This document shows, one piece after another, positions 7,044-13,723 of a stretch of DNA of 43,140 nt. The notes under the pieces were generated by a model, which worked only from the letters and a program-made list of their open reading frames with translations, was not told the origin of the DNA and did not search any database. Position numbers and translations under genes: made by a program. Position 1 is the first letter of the stretch; each line of letters begins with the position of its first letter. Source of the stretch: Planobispora longispora. Lineage in GTDB: Bacteria; Actinomycetota; Actinomycetes; Streptosporangiales; Streptosporangiaceae. Where the stretch lies: NCBI RefSeq assembly GCF_016863135.1, contig NZ_BOOH01000011.1, forward strand, positions 1 through 43,140, read 5' to 3'.

Positions 7044-8501
7044 TCAGTGGATGAGCTCGTACGCCTCGGCCTTCACCTTCCGCATCCGGGCCCAGTACTC
7101 GAAGGTGAAGCCGGGCCAGGTCGTGCGGTTGACGCCGTGCTCGTCGAGGTACCAGCTCTTGCAGCCGCCCTCGTTCCAGATCAGGGCGTGCAGGCGCTCC
7201 TGGAGGCGGTCGTTGAACGCCCGCTGGGCCTCGGGCCGCACGTCGAGCGCCTTGGCGCTGGTCTTCGACAGCAGCCTCAGGCACTCGATCACGTATCTGA
7301 CCTGCGATTCGATCATGAAGACGACCGAGTTGTGGCCCAGGCCCGTGTTCGGGCCGAGCAGGAAGAACAGGTTGGGGAACCCGGCGGTGGAGACGCCGTA
7401 GTAGGCCTCGATGCCGTTCTGCCAGGCGTCCTGGATCTTCAGGCCGTTCCGGCCGATGATCCGCTGCTCGTTCAGCGCGTCCACGACCTTGAAGCCGGTC
7501 CCGTAGACGATGACGTCCACCTCGATCTCCCGGCCGGTGGAGTCGACGATGGAGTTCTCCCGGATCTCGGCCACCCCGTCGGTGACGAGTTCGACGTTGT
7601 CGCGGGTCAGCGCGGGATAGTAGTCGTTGGACAGCAGGATGCGCTTGCAGCCGATCGTGTAGTCCGGGGTCAGCTTGGCGCGCAGTCCCGGATCGGGGAC
7701 CTGCCGCTCCAGGTGGCGGCGGGCCACCACCTCCTGCAGCTTCATCAGGCGCGGGTCGATCGTGAAGCCGAGTGCGCGGGTCTCCAGCACCCAGTAGATC
7801 GAGTTGCGCAGTGAGCGGGCGGCGCCCGGCAGGCTCAGGAGCCGCTTGGCCGCGGGCGGGAAGGCGAAGTCGGGCTTGGGCTGGATCCACGGGGGCGTGC
7901 GCTGGAAGACCGTGAGCCGGCCGGCCCGCTTGGCGATCTGCGGGACGAACTGGATGGCCGAGGCGCCGGTGCCGATCACCGCGACCCGCTTGCCGGTCAG
8001 GTCCAGGGAGTGGTCCCACTGCGCCGAGTGGAAGGCCGGGCCCCGGAAGCGCTCACGGCCGGGGATCTCCGGGAACGACGGTATGTGCAGCGCCCCGATG
8101 CCGGAGACGATCGCGTTGGTGGTGAACGTCTCACCGTCGGTGGTGCTGACCTGCCAGCGGTTGGCCGCGTCGTCGTACTCCAGCCCGACGACCTCCTTGC
8201 CGAACCGGAAGTGGGGGGTCAGGCCGTACTTCACCACGCAGTCGCGCATGTAGTCCCAGATCTCGGTCTGCGGGGAGAACATCCGCGACCAGCCGGGGTT
8301 GAGCTCGTAGGAGAAGGAGTACATGTGCGAGGGGACGTCGCAGGCACAGCCGGGATAGGTGTTGTCCCGCCAGGTGCCGCCGAGGTCCGCGGCCTTCTCC
8401 AGGATCACGAAGTCGTGGTATCCGGCCTCTTTCAGCTTGATGGCCATGCCGATGCCGGCGAAGCCGGAGCCGATGATGGTTATCCCGGGGCGAGTTCTCA
8501 T
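7044..8501 (-). CDS. Baeyer-Villiger-type flavin monooxygenase
   Basis: A 485-residue class B flavoprotein monooxygenase. The FAD-binding Rossmann motif is G-S-G-F-A-G (residues 11-16). The BVMO fingerprint F-x-G-x3-H-x3-W appears at residues 152-162 (F-R-G-P-A-F-H-S-A-Q-W), followed by D. The NADPH-binding motif G-T-G-A-S is at 177-181. Such enzymes use NADPH and O2 to convert ketones to esters or lactones, or oxidise heteroatoms; the substrate here is unknown. AAGGAGA precedes the ATG. A TetR-type palindrome lies directly upstream, but no TetR gene is adjacent. Confidence 0.93.
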   Translation of the reverse strand: MRTRPGITIIGSGFAGIGMAIKLKEAGYHDFVILEKAADLGGTWRDNTYPGCACDVPSHMYSFSYELNPGWSRMFSPQTEIWDYMRDCVVKYGLTPHFRFGKEVVGLEYDDAANRWQVSTTDGETFTTNAIVSGIGALHIPSFPEIPGRERFRGPAFHSAQWDHSLDLTGKRVAVIGTGASAIQFVPQIAKRAGRLTVFQRTPPWIQPKPDFAFPPAAKRLLSLPGAARSLRNSIYWVLETRALGFTIDPRLMKLQEVVARRHLERQVPDPGLRAKLTPDYTIGCKRILLSNDYYPALTRDNVELVTDGVAEIRENSIVDSTGREIEVDVIVYGTGFKVVDALNEQRIIGRNGLKIQDAWQNGIEAYYGVSTAGFPNLFFLLGPNTGLGHNSVVFMIESQVRYVIECLRLLSKTSAKALDVRPEAQRAFNDRLQERLHALIWNEGGCKSWYLDEHGVNRTTWPGFTFEYWARMRKVKAEAYELIH

Positions 8502-8513
8502 GCGCTCTCCTTA

Positions 8514-8530
8514 TTGGACGCACCGTCTAA
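8514..8530 (-). promoter_or_regulatory. Inverted repeat upstream of the monooxygenase gene
   Basis: TTGGACG-CAC-CGTCTAA: 7-bp arms with one mismatch and a 3-bp centre, ending 13 bp upstream of the ATG. Position and symmetry suit a repressor operator; the repressor is not identifiable in this window. Confidence 0.5.
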
Positions 8531-8863
8531 TGTAGTCGGCGCGCCCGAGCCCCGTCCATACCCTCCGGCCCGTGAGGCGCCTCACACCGACTGGTCGGTA
8601 CGGGACCGTCCCATATCGAGCGATCGGTATGGAGCAAGGAGGGCTCTGAAGCGGGCGCTCCGATGGGGGAGCGCGGAAGCCTGTGAGGAAACACGAAAAG
8701 CGCCGGGGCGTGGCCTGCGGCGCTGGCGGTCGCGGGCCGCCGACCCGAGGGGAGATCGGGAGGCCGCGAGAGGCGAGCGGACCCTGGGAAAGGGGGGCGT
8801 CTCCCAGGAGCGTCCGGATTCTCGGGTACTGCGGGTTTCCTTGGGGCCTGGCGGGCCCGGGCC
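8531..8863. other. Intergenic stretch with two palindromes and one hairpin, no supported gene
   Basis: No convincing coding region. ACCGAC-TG-GTCGGT (8586-8599) is a perfect palindromic site. An 18-bp imperfect palindrome (7 of 9 pairs) runs from ATATCGAG to TCGGTAT at 8613-8630. Both look like regulator sites and could act on the monooxygenase promoter. A 7-bp stem CCTGGGA / TCCCAGG (8783-8808) lies downstream of the small membrane gene and may terminate it. Confidence 0.4.
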
Positions 8864-9031
8864 TCAGAGGATCAGGTAGGCGGCCACCGCGATGACGATG
8901 ATCACGGCGAGTGCGATGGCGATGGGAACGAGCGGCGACCGCTTCTCGGCGGCGACCTCCGGCTCGTTGCGCTGCGCGAACGCGCGGAACTGCTGTGTGT
9001 TTCCTGCTGGGTCAATCTGGGGATCAGACAT
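8864..9031 (-). CDS. Small single-pass membrane protein (55 aa)
   Basis: An ATG at 9031 opens a 55-codon frame. It has a polar N-terminal half (begins M-S-D-P-Q-I-D-P, then E-P-E-V-A-A-E-K-R) and one strong hydrophobic helix ending the protein (P-L-V-P-I-A-I-A-L-A-V-I-I-V-I-A-V). Codon use is strongly GC-ending. The layout is that of a tail-anchored protein with a cytoplasmic N-terminus. No family is recognised, and no strong ribosome binding site is seen. Confidence 0.6.
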   Translation of the reverse strand: MSDPQIDPAGNTQQFRAFAQRNEPEVAAEKRSPLVPIAIALAVIIVIAVAAYLIL

Positions 9032-9149
9032 GGCTCGACTTTAGCGACACCGAATGACTTTTCGACATAGGTTCCCAGCAGGCAGGCGGCGTGTCATGCC
9101 GAACGGGGCTGGGGGCGGAACCGCGCACCTGGGCGGATAGCGTGGTGTC

Positions 9150-9917
9150 ATGCTCCGGATCCTGTTCTCTCCCCGTGTGGTGGTGCTCCACCTTCTCGCG
9201 ATCGGAGCGCTGGTGGTGTGCGGGCTGCTCGGCCGCTGGCAGCTCGGCGTCTTCGAGGACTCCGGGAAGCCCCGCGCCGCGCTGGACCCCGCACCGGTGG
9301 CGGTGGGCACGCTCACCGGCGTCGGCGCGCACCTGCCGGGGGAGGCGGCCAGGCGCCGGGTGACGGCCGAGGGCACCTACGACGCCGGACGGCAGCTCAT
9401 GGTGGCCGCGCGGGACGACGGCCTGTGGATCCTCACCCCGCTCGACCTGGGCGACGGCACGACGATCCCGGTGGTGCGCGGCTGGGTGCCCGCGGCGGAC
9501 CACCCGGCGACGGCCGTCCCGGCGGGGAAGGTGACCGTCTCCGGACGGCTCATGGCCTCCGAGTCGAGCGACAGCGTGCCCCGGGCCCGGCGGCTCCCGC
9601 CGGGCCAGGTGATGACCGTCTCGTCGCCCGAGCTGATCAACGTGTGGCGAGGGGTCGAGCTGCGCGACGGCTTCGTGGTCGCCGCCTCCCAGTCCCCGGC
9701 CCCGGCCGTCGCCGCCACGCCGGTCCCCGTGGGGCCGCCCACCGCCCCGGGCGCGCTCACCTGGCGCAACCTCGCCTACGCCGCCCAGTGGTGGATCTTC
9801 GGCCTGTTCGCCGTCTTCATGTGGTGGCATTTCGTCCGCGACGCCGTCCGGAGCGGCACGGCCGGGCCGGAACCCGAGCCCGCGACGGACCCGGAACCCC
9901 GGTCCGCCGCCGTCTGA
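9150..9917 (+). CDS. SURF1 family protein
   Basis: A 255-residue protein with SURF1 topology: one N-terminal membrane helix (about 10-28) ending G-R-W-Q-L, a large outer domain, and a second helix near residues 212-229 (A-Q-W-W-I-F-G-L-F-A-V-F-M-W-W). Family hallmarks are R-R-V-T-A-E-G-T-Y-D, V-V-R-G-W-V-P and V-S-G-R-L. SURF1 proteins help assemble haem-copper cytochrome c oxidase. Residues 231-255 form a Pro/Glu-rich tail. The ATG has no obvious Shine-Dalgarno sequence. Confidence 0.9.
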   Translation: MLRILFSPRVVVLHLLAIGALVVCGLLGRWQLGVFEDSGKPRAALDPAPVAVGTLTGVGAHLPGEAARRRVTAEGTYDAGRQLMVAARDDGLWILTPLDLGDGTTIPVVRGWVPAADHPATAVPAGKVTVSGRLMASESSDSVPRARRLPPGQVMTVSSPELINVWRGVELRDGFVVAASQSPAPAVAATPVPVGPPTAPGALTWRNLAYAAQWWIFGLFAVFMWWHFVRDAVRSGTAGPEPEPATDPEPRSAAV

Positions 9918-9964
9918 TCCCGCATATCGTTGAGTGTCCGAACCCCAGACCGAGGTAGATCACA

Positions 9965-10276
9965 GTGGAATCCGCCCTCAAGCCCTTCCGAGTCCTGGCC
10001 TACATCGTCGGCGTGATGCTGCTGGTCCTGGTCACGTGCATGATCCTCAGGTACGGCTTCGACATCGAGGGCCCGTCGAAGATCGTGTCCCCGATCCACG
10101 GGTTCCTCTACATGCTCTATCTCGTGGCCACCATGAACCTGGGCATGAAGGCCCGCTGGTCGTGGCAGTACATCCTCGGCGTGATGCTCGCGGGCACCGT
10201 GCCGCTGCTCTCGTTCGTGTTCGAGCGCAAGGTCACCCAGCGCGTGGAGAACGAGGTCGCCGCCGCGGCGGCCTGA
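9965..10276 (+). CDS. DUF3817 domain membrane protein
   Basis: A 103-residue integral membrane protein starting at GTG 9965. It has three hydrophobic helices (about 10-29, 42-58, 64-82) and the family landmarks P-I-H-G-F-L-Y-M-L-Y and W-S-W-Q-Y. DUF3817 proteins are widespread in actinobacteria and often lie near SURF1 or respiratory genes, as here (47 nt after SURF1), which suggests co-transcription. The molecular role is unknown. Confidence 0.85.
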   Translation: MESALKPFRVLAYIVGVMLLVLVTCMILRYGFDIEGPSKIVSPIHGFLYMLYLVATMNLGMKARWSWQYILGVMLAGTVPLLSFVFERKVTQRVENEVAAAAA

Positions 10277-10315
10277 ACCCCGGCGGAGCCCGTTCCCTGC
10301 TCCGCCGGGTCCGGA

Positions 10316-10507
10316 TCAGCGGCCGAGACCGCGCCTGCGTGCGCGCTTGAGCCGCTCGCGCTGGGACGGGTCGAGCATCAGGTAGCCGACGACCGGGGCG
10401 GCGACGACGCCCAGGACGACCAGCAGGGTGATCAGGCCGGGCAGGAAGATCCACGAGAGCAGGACGACGGCTCCGGCACCGATGGCGTACTTCTGGACGG
10501 GTGACAT
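10316..10507 (-). CDS. Small membrane protein, hypothetical
   Basis: A protein of about 63 residues: short polar start (S-P-V-Q-K-Y-A-I-G-A-G), two closely spaced hydrophobic segments (A-V-V-L-L-S-W-I-F-L and L-I-T-L-L-V-V-L-G-V-V-A-A-P) and a basic tail (R-E-R-L-K-R-A-R-R-R). Two in-frame ATGs exist. GGAGG abuts the one at 10516 and sits 9 nt before the one at 10507, so 10507 is preferred. It converges with the DUF3817 gene. No function can be assigned. Confidence 0.6.
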   Translation of the reverse strand: MSPVQKYAIGAGAVVLLSWIFLPGLITLLVVLGVVAAPVVGYLMLDPSQRERLKRARRRGLGR

Positions 10508-10582
10508 TCTCGACATCCTCCGAACGCGGAGCGCGCGCCCCGCCTGGTGTCATTCTGCGTCGCCCGTCCAACGCACGGGCCC

Positions 10583-10644
10583 ATCGCCGTGGTTCCCTCC
10601 GAGATATATCGCGATTTCCGGCGGTTGTCGACAACCACGGCGAT
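10583..10644. repeat. Long inverted repeat with nested palindrome
   Basis: Perfect 12-bp arms ATCGCCGTGGTT (10583-10594) and AACCACGGCGAT (10633-10644) enclose 38 nt. The right arm overlaps a second perfect 14-bp palindrome, GGTTGTCGACAACC (10623-10636). It lies in the gap between the last gene of the kinase array (ends 10679) and the small membrane gene (starts 10507), so it could terminate the kinase transcript or be an operator. Confidence 0.6.
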
Positions 10645-10678
10645 CCGGACTCCCCGCCCTCTTACGATCCCCGGCCGG

Positions 10679-12004
10679 TCACTTCGTGCGGCTGAGGGTT
10701 CCGAGGATCCAGCGGGTGGTTGTGAGCGCGCCCTCACGCGTGGCGCCGCCGGAGTCCTCCGGGCTCTTGCGTGAGTACTGGACGGTGACCACCAGGTTGC
10801 GGGCGCGGAAGATCATTGTGGTGGTGTAGGTGAGGCCGTTGGTGACCTCCTTGGTGAAGGCCTCGTCGGCGATTCCGGGGACGGCCTCCAGCTCTCTGCC
10901 GACGGTCAGGGGAAGACCGACACCGGTCGTGGTCCGCCCGGCGGTCTCCTTCCGGAACCGGGTGTAGTTCTCCTGCGCCACCTTCACCGACGAGAGACGG
11001 AAGGCTTCGATCTGGAGGGTGAACGCGAAGCTGCCGGGCTCGCCGTCGATCGCCTTCCAGTTACAGCGTTTCGAGCCACCCCGGGACGGGGTCGTGTCCA
11101 GCCGCAGATCGGACGCCTGCCGCTCCGAGATGAGCGTGCAGGGGTCGATCTCCCCGGTGAAGAACGTGGGGAGCGGGACCGGGGCGGCCGCCGGGGACGG
11201 GGCCGGGTCCGGAGTCCCGGAGCCGGCCCACAGCACCCCGCCGGTGACCAGGACCGCGGCGGCGACGGCGAGCGCGACGGCGAGGAGCGGCCCGCGGCGT
11301 GAGGGGGCGGGGCGGGGGGCGAGGCTCTCCAGGGTCAGGCGGACGGAGGCGGCGTCGGGCCGGCGTGCCGGGTCGTCCGAGAGCAGGCCGTCCAGGAGCG
11401 GGGCGAGAGGACCGGAACCGGTGGCGCCGGTCTCCGGACCGGCCAACGCGGTGCCGTCGGCCAGGCGGGGGGCGGTGTGGGCTCCGGGAAGGCGCCCCTC
11501 CACGGCGGTGTAGAGGGCGGCGCCCAGGGCGCGCAGACCGTCGGCGGGGGCCGGGACGGCGATGCCGGTGAGGACGACCCGGCCGTCGGGGGCGAGCAGG
11601 ATGGTGTCCGGGGTGGCGGCGAGGTGGACGCCGTGCCGCTGGGCGGCGGTCAGGGCGTCCAGCACGGCCAGGCCCACCTCGGCGGCGCGCTCCGCGGGCA
11701 GCGGCCCCTCGGCCCGGACGGTCTGGGCCAGCGAGCGTCCGGCGGCCGACTCCAGGACCAGCCACATCCCGTCGGGGGCCGGGATCACGTCGTGCAGCGT
11801 GATCACCGAGGGGTGCCGGAGCTCGGCCGCCGCGCGGACCTGGCCGATCAGCCAGTCGTGGTGCGGGCCGGGGGGCGGGAGCCGTACTCCGGAGAGGATC
11901 ACATCCCGGTGGAGCAGTTCGTCGCGGGCCCGCCGGCTCGCGCCGGCGGGGTCACGGCGCTCCAGCAGGCGGTAGCGGCCGGCGAGCAGGTTCGGGTCCG
12001 TCAT
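10679..12004 (-). CDS. Membrane pseudokinase with paired-cysteine ectodomain (array gene 4)
   Basis: A 441-residue protein. Residues 1-230 align with the receptor kinases upstream (L-A-G-R-Y-R-L-L-E, L-R-H-P-S-V-I-T-L-H-D-V) but every catalytic element is changed. The glycine loop is missing, the V-A-V-K lysine is replaced (V-I-L-S), the HRD-VKPxN segment reads H-L-A-A-T-P-D-T, and DFG is absent (L-T-G-I-A). It should not phosphorylate. A Pro-rich linker, a membrane helix (about 239-260) and an outer domain with C289 and C314 (C-N-W), A-D-E-A-F and F-R-A-R-N-L-V-V follow. ATG 12004 has GGAG 5 nt upstream. It lies 96 nt after the preceding kinase, so co-transcription is likely. Confidence 0.85.
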   Translation of the reverse strand: MTDPNLLAGRYRLLERRDPAGASRRARDELLHRDVILSGVRLPPPGPHHDWLIGQVRAAAELRHPSVITLHDVIPAPDGMWLVLESAAGRSLAQTVRAEGPLPAERAAEVGLAVLDALTAAQRHGVHLAATPDTILLAPDGRVVLTGIAVPAPADGLRALGAALYTAVEGRLPGAHTAPRLADGTALAGPETGATGSGPLAPLLDGLLSDDPARRPDAASVRLTLESLAPRPAPSRRGPLLAVALAVAAAVLVTGGVLWAGSGTPDPAPSPAAAPVPLPTFFTGEIDPCTLISERQASDLRLDTTPSRGGSKRCNWKAIDGEPGSFAFTLQIEAFRLSSVKVAQENYTRFRKETAGRTTTGVGLPLTVGRELEAVPGIADEAFTKEVTNGLTYTTTMIFRARNLVVTVQYSRKSPEDSGGATREGALTTTRWILGTLSRTK

Positions 12005-12100
12005 CACCGCTCCAGTCGTCGTTCTCCGGAGGGAACCGCCTCACGGGCAGGAGCCTCACGGGCGAGCGTCCCATGGGAAAGCGCCTTGCGGGGAAGCGCC

Positions 12101-13648
12101 TCACCCACGGCCGTCCAGCCCCCTCGCGACGACCTGCGCGGTGCGGAGGGCACGCCGGCGCAGGTCGGCGGTGGCGCGCTTGCCCGTCATCGACAGGTTC
12201 ACCTCGACCAGCAGGTTGCTGGAGCGGAACCGGATGACGCTGTGCGCGCGGTCGAGGGCGGTCAGCTCGTAGCCGAAGGCCTCCTCGCCGACCCCGTCCA
12301 CGTCCCTGAGGGGCCCGGCCGAGCCCAGGAGCCCGTCTCCCTCGTCGGCCCGGGTCGCGGTCCGCTCGGCGGCGAAGAAGGCGTGCGCGGTCTCGGGGCC
12401 GGTCTTGCCCGGGGCGGGCTCGTGCAGGGACAGCGAGACGGTGATCCGGGAGCCGCCGGTCGCGGGCCCCTCCCATGTGCAGGACGCCTCCCGGTCCCCC
12501 TTCACCTCGACGCCGAGCGGTGAGGAACCGGGGACCACGGCTCCGGCCTGCGCGTCGGTCAGCAGGGAGCAGGGGGCCGGGGCGGTGGTGAAGCGCCCGG
12601 CCCGGGGGTCCGGGCCGGTGGGGGAGGGGGCGGGCGTCGTCGAGCCGCCCGAGGTCAGGAGCACCGTGGCGGCCGCCCCGGCCGCCACGACGGCCAGCCC
12701 CGCCCCGGCGATCAGTCCGGTGCGGCCCCGCGCGGTGCGGCGGCCGGACGGGGACCGTGTCCCCGTGGCCGGAACCGCCGGGAACGCCGGCGACGTCGAG
12801 GACGCCGGGGAGAGGGGCCCGGCGGGCCTGCCGTGGGAGACCTCGCGCAGGGCGGCGCGGAGCGCCCTCTCCCCGGGCCGCTCACGCGGATCCTTGGCGA
12901 GTACGGCCAGCAGCACCGGAGCGAGCCCTCCGGCCCGGGACGGGTACGGGGTCTGCTGGGTGAGCACCGCGCCCAGGGTGGCGACCGGGGTGCCGCGCTG
13001 GAACGGCCCCGCGCCCTCGACGGCGGCGTAGAGCGCCGCGCCCAGCGACCACAGGTCGGCGGCCGGGCCGTCGCCGGTGCCGCGCAGCCGCTCCGGGGCG
13101 ATGTAGCCGGGGGAGCCGACCAGCGCGTCCGGCGAGGTGAGCTGGACGTCCCCTTCGAGGGTGGCGATGCCGAAGTCGGTCAGCAGCACGCCGCCGCCCC
13201 GGTCGATCATGATGTTGGCCGGTTTCACGTCCCGGTGCAGGATGCCCCGGCTGTGGGCGAGGACCAGCGCGTCGAGGACGGCCAGGCCGATCGCGGCCAC
13301 CCGCTCCGGCGGCAGCGGGCCGCGGGCGCGGATCACCTGCTCCAGGGAGTGTCCCCGGACCAGGTCCATCACGATCCACGGGCGGCCGTCCTGGGCGATG
13401 ACGTCGTGCACGGCCACGATGGACGGGTGGCTCAGCCGGGCCGCGGCCCTGGCCTCACGGAGCGTCCGCTCCCGCATCTCGGCCCGCTGCGCCTCGGGGA
13501 GGTGCGGGCCGAGATTGACCTCCTTGACGGCCACCTCACGATGGAGCAGCTCGTCGCGGGCCCGCCAGACCACGCCCATCCCGCCCGCGCCGAGCCGCTC
13601 GACCGCCCGGTAGCGGCCCGCCAGCACGGGGAGCGCCTCGCCCGTCAC
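12101..13648 (-). CDS. Receptor Ser/Thr protein kinase (array gene 3)
   Basis: A 515-residue PknB-type kinase with all catalytic residues: glycine loop G-A-G-G-M-G-V-V (20-27), K42 (V-A-V-K), H-R-D-V-K-P-A-N (catalytic D140), D-F-G (D158) and I-A-P-E. A Pro/Ser-rich juxtamembrane stretch (about 275-310) and a membrane helix (311-332) follow. The extracytoplasmic domain carries C360 (A-P-C-S-L-L-T-D-A-Q-A) and C390 (C-T-W), G-V-G-E-E-A-F, and F-R-S-S-N-L-L-V-E-V. It resembles DUF3558-type domains only loosely. GTG start at 13648 with GAGGGG upstream. It follows array gene 2 by 75 nt. Confidence 0.95.
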   Translation of the reverse strand: MTGEALPVLAGRYRAVERLGAGGMGVVWRARDELLHREVAVKEVNLGPHLPEAQRAEMRERTLREARAAARLSHPSIVAVHDVIAQDGRPWIVMDLVRGHSLEQVIRARGPLPPERVAAIGLAVLDALVLAHSRGILHRDVKPANIMIDRGGGVLLTDFGIATLEGDVQLTSPDALVGSPGYIAPERLRGTGDGPAADLWSLGAALYAAVEGAGPFQRGTPVATLGAVLTQQTPYPSRAGGLAPVLLAVLAKDPRERPGERALRAALREVSHGRPAGPLSPASSTSPAFPAVPATGTRSPSGRRTARGRTGLIAGAGLAVVAAGAAATVLLTSGGSTTPAPSPTGPDPRAGRFTTAPAPCSLLTDAQAGAVVPGSSPLGVEVKGDREASCTWEGPATGGSRITVSLSLHEPAPGKTGPETAHAFFAAERTATRADEGDGLLGSAGPLRDVDGVGEEAFGYELTALDRAHSVIRFRSSNLLVEVNLSMTGKRATADLRRRALRTAQVVARGLDGRG

Positions 13649-13723
13649 CGGCTCACCCCTCGATCTGCCGGGCCGGGGCGCCGGACCGGGGCGGTGTCCT
13701 CCCGGGGAACGCTCACGAACGCG

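Noticed and set aside
8683-8895. 70-codon plus-strand frame
   Set aside because: Gly/Arg/Pro-rich, overlaps the better supported small membrane gene at its 3' end, no motif.
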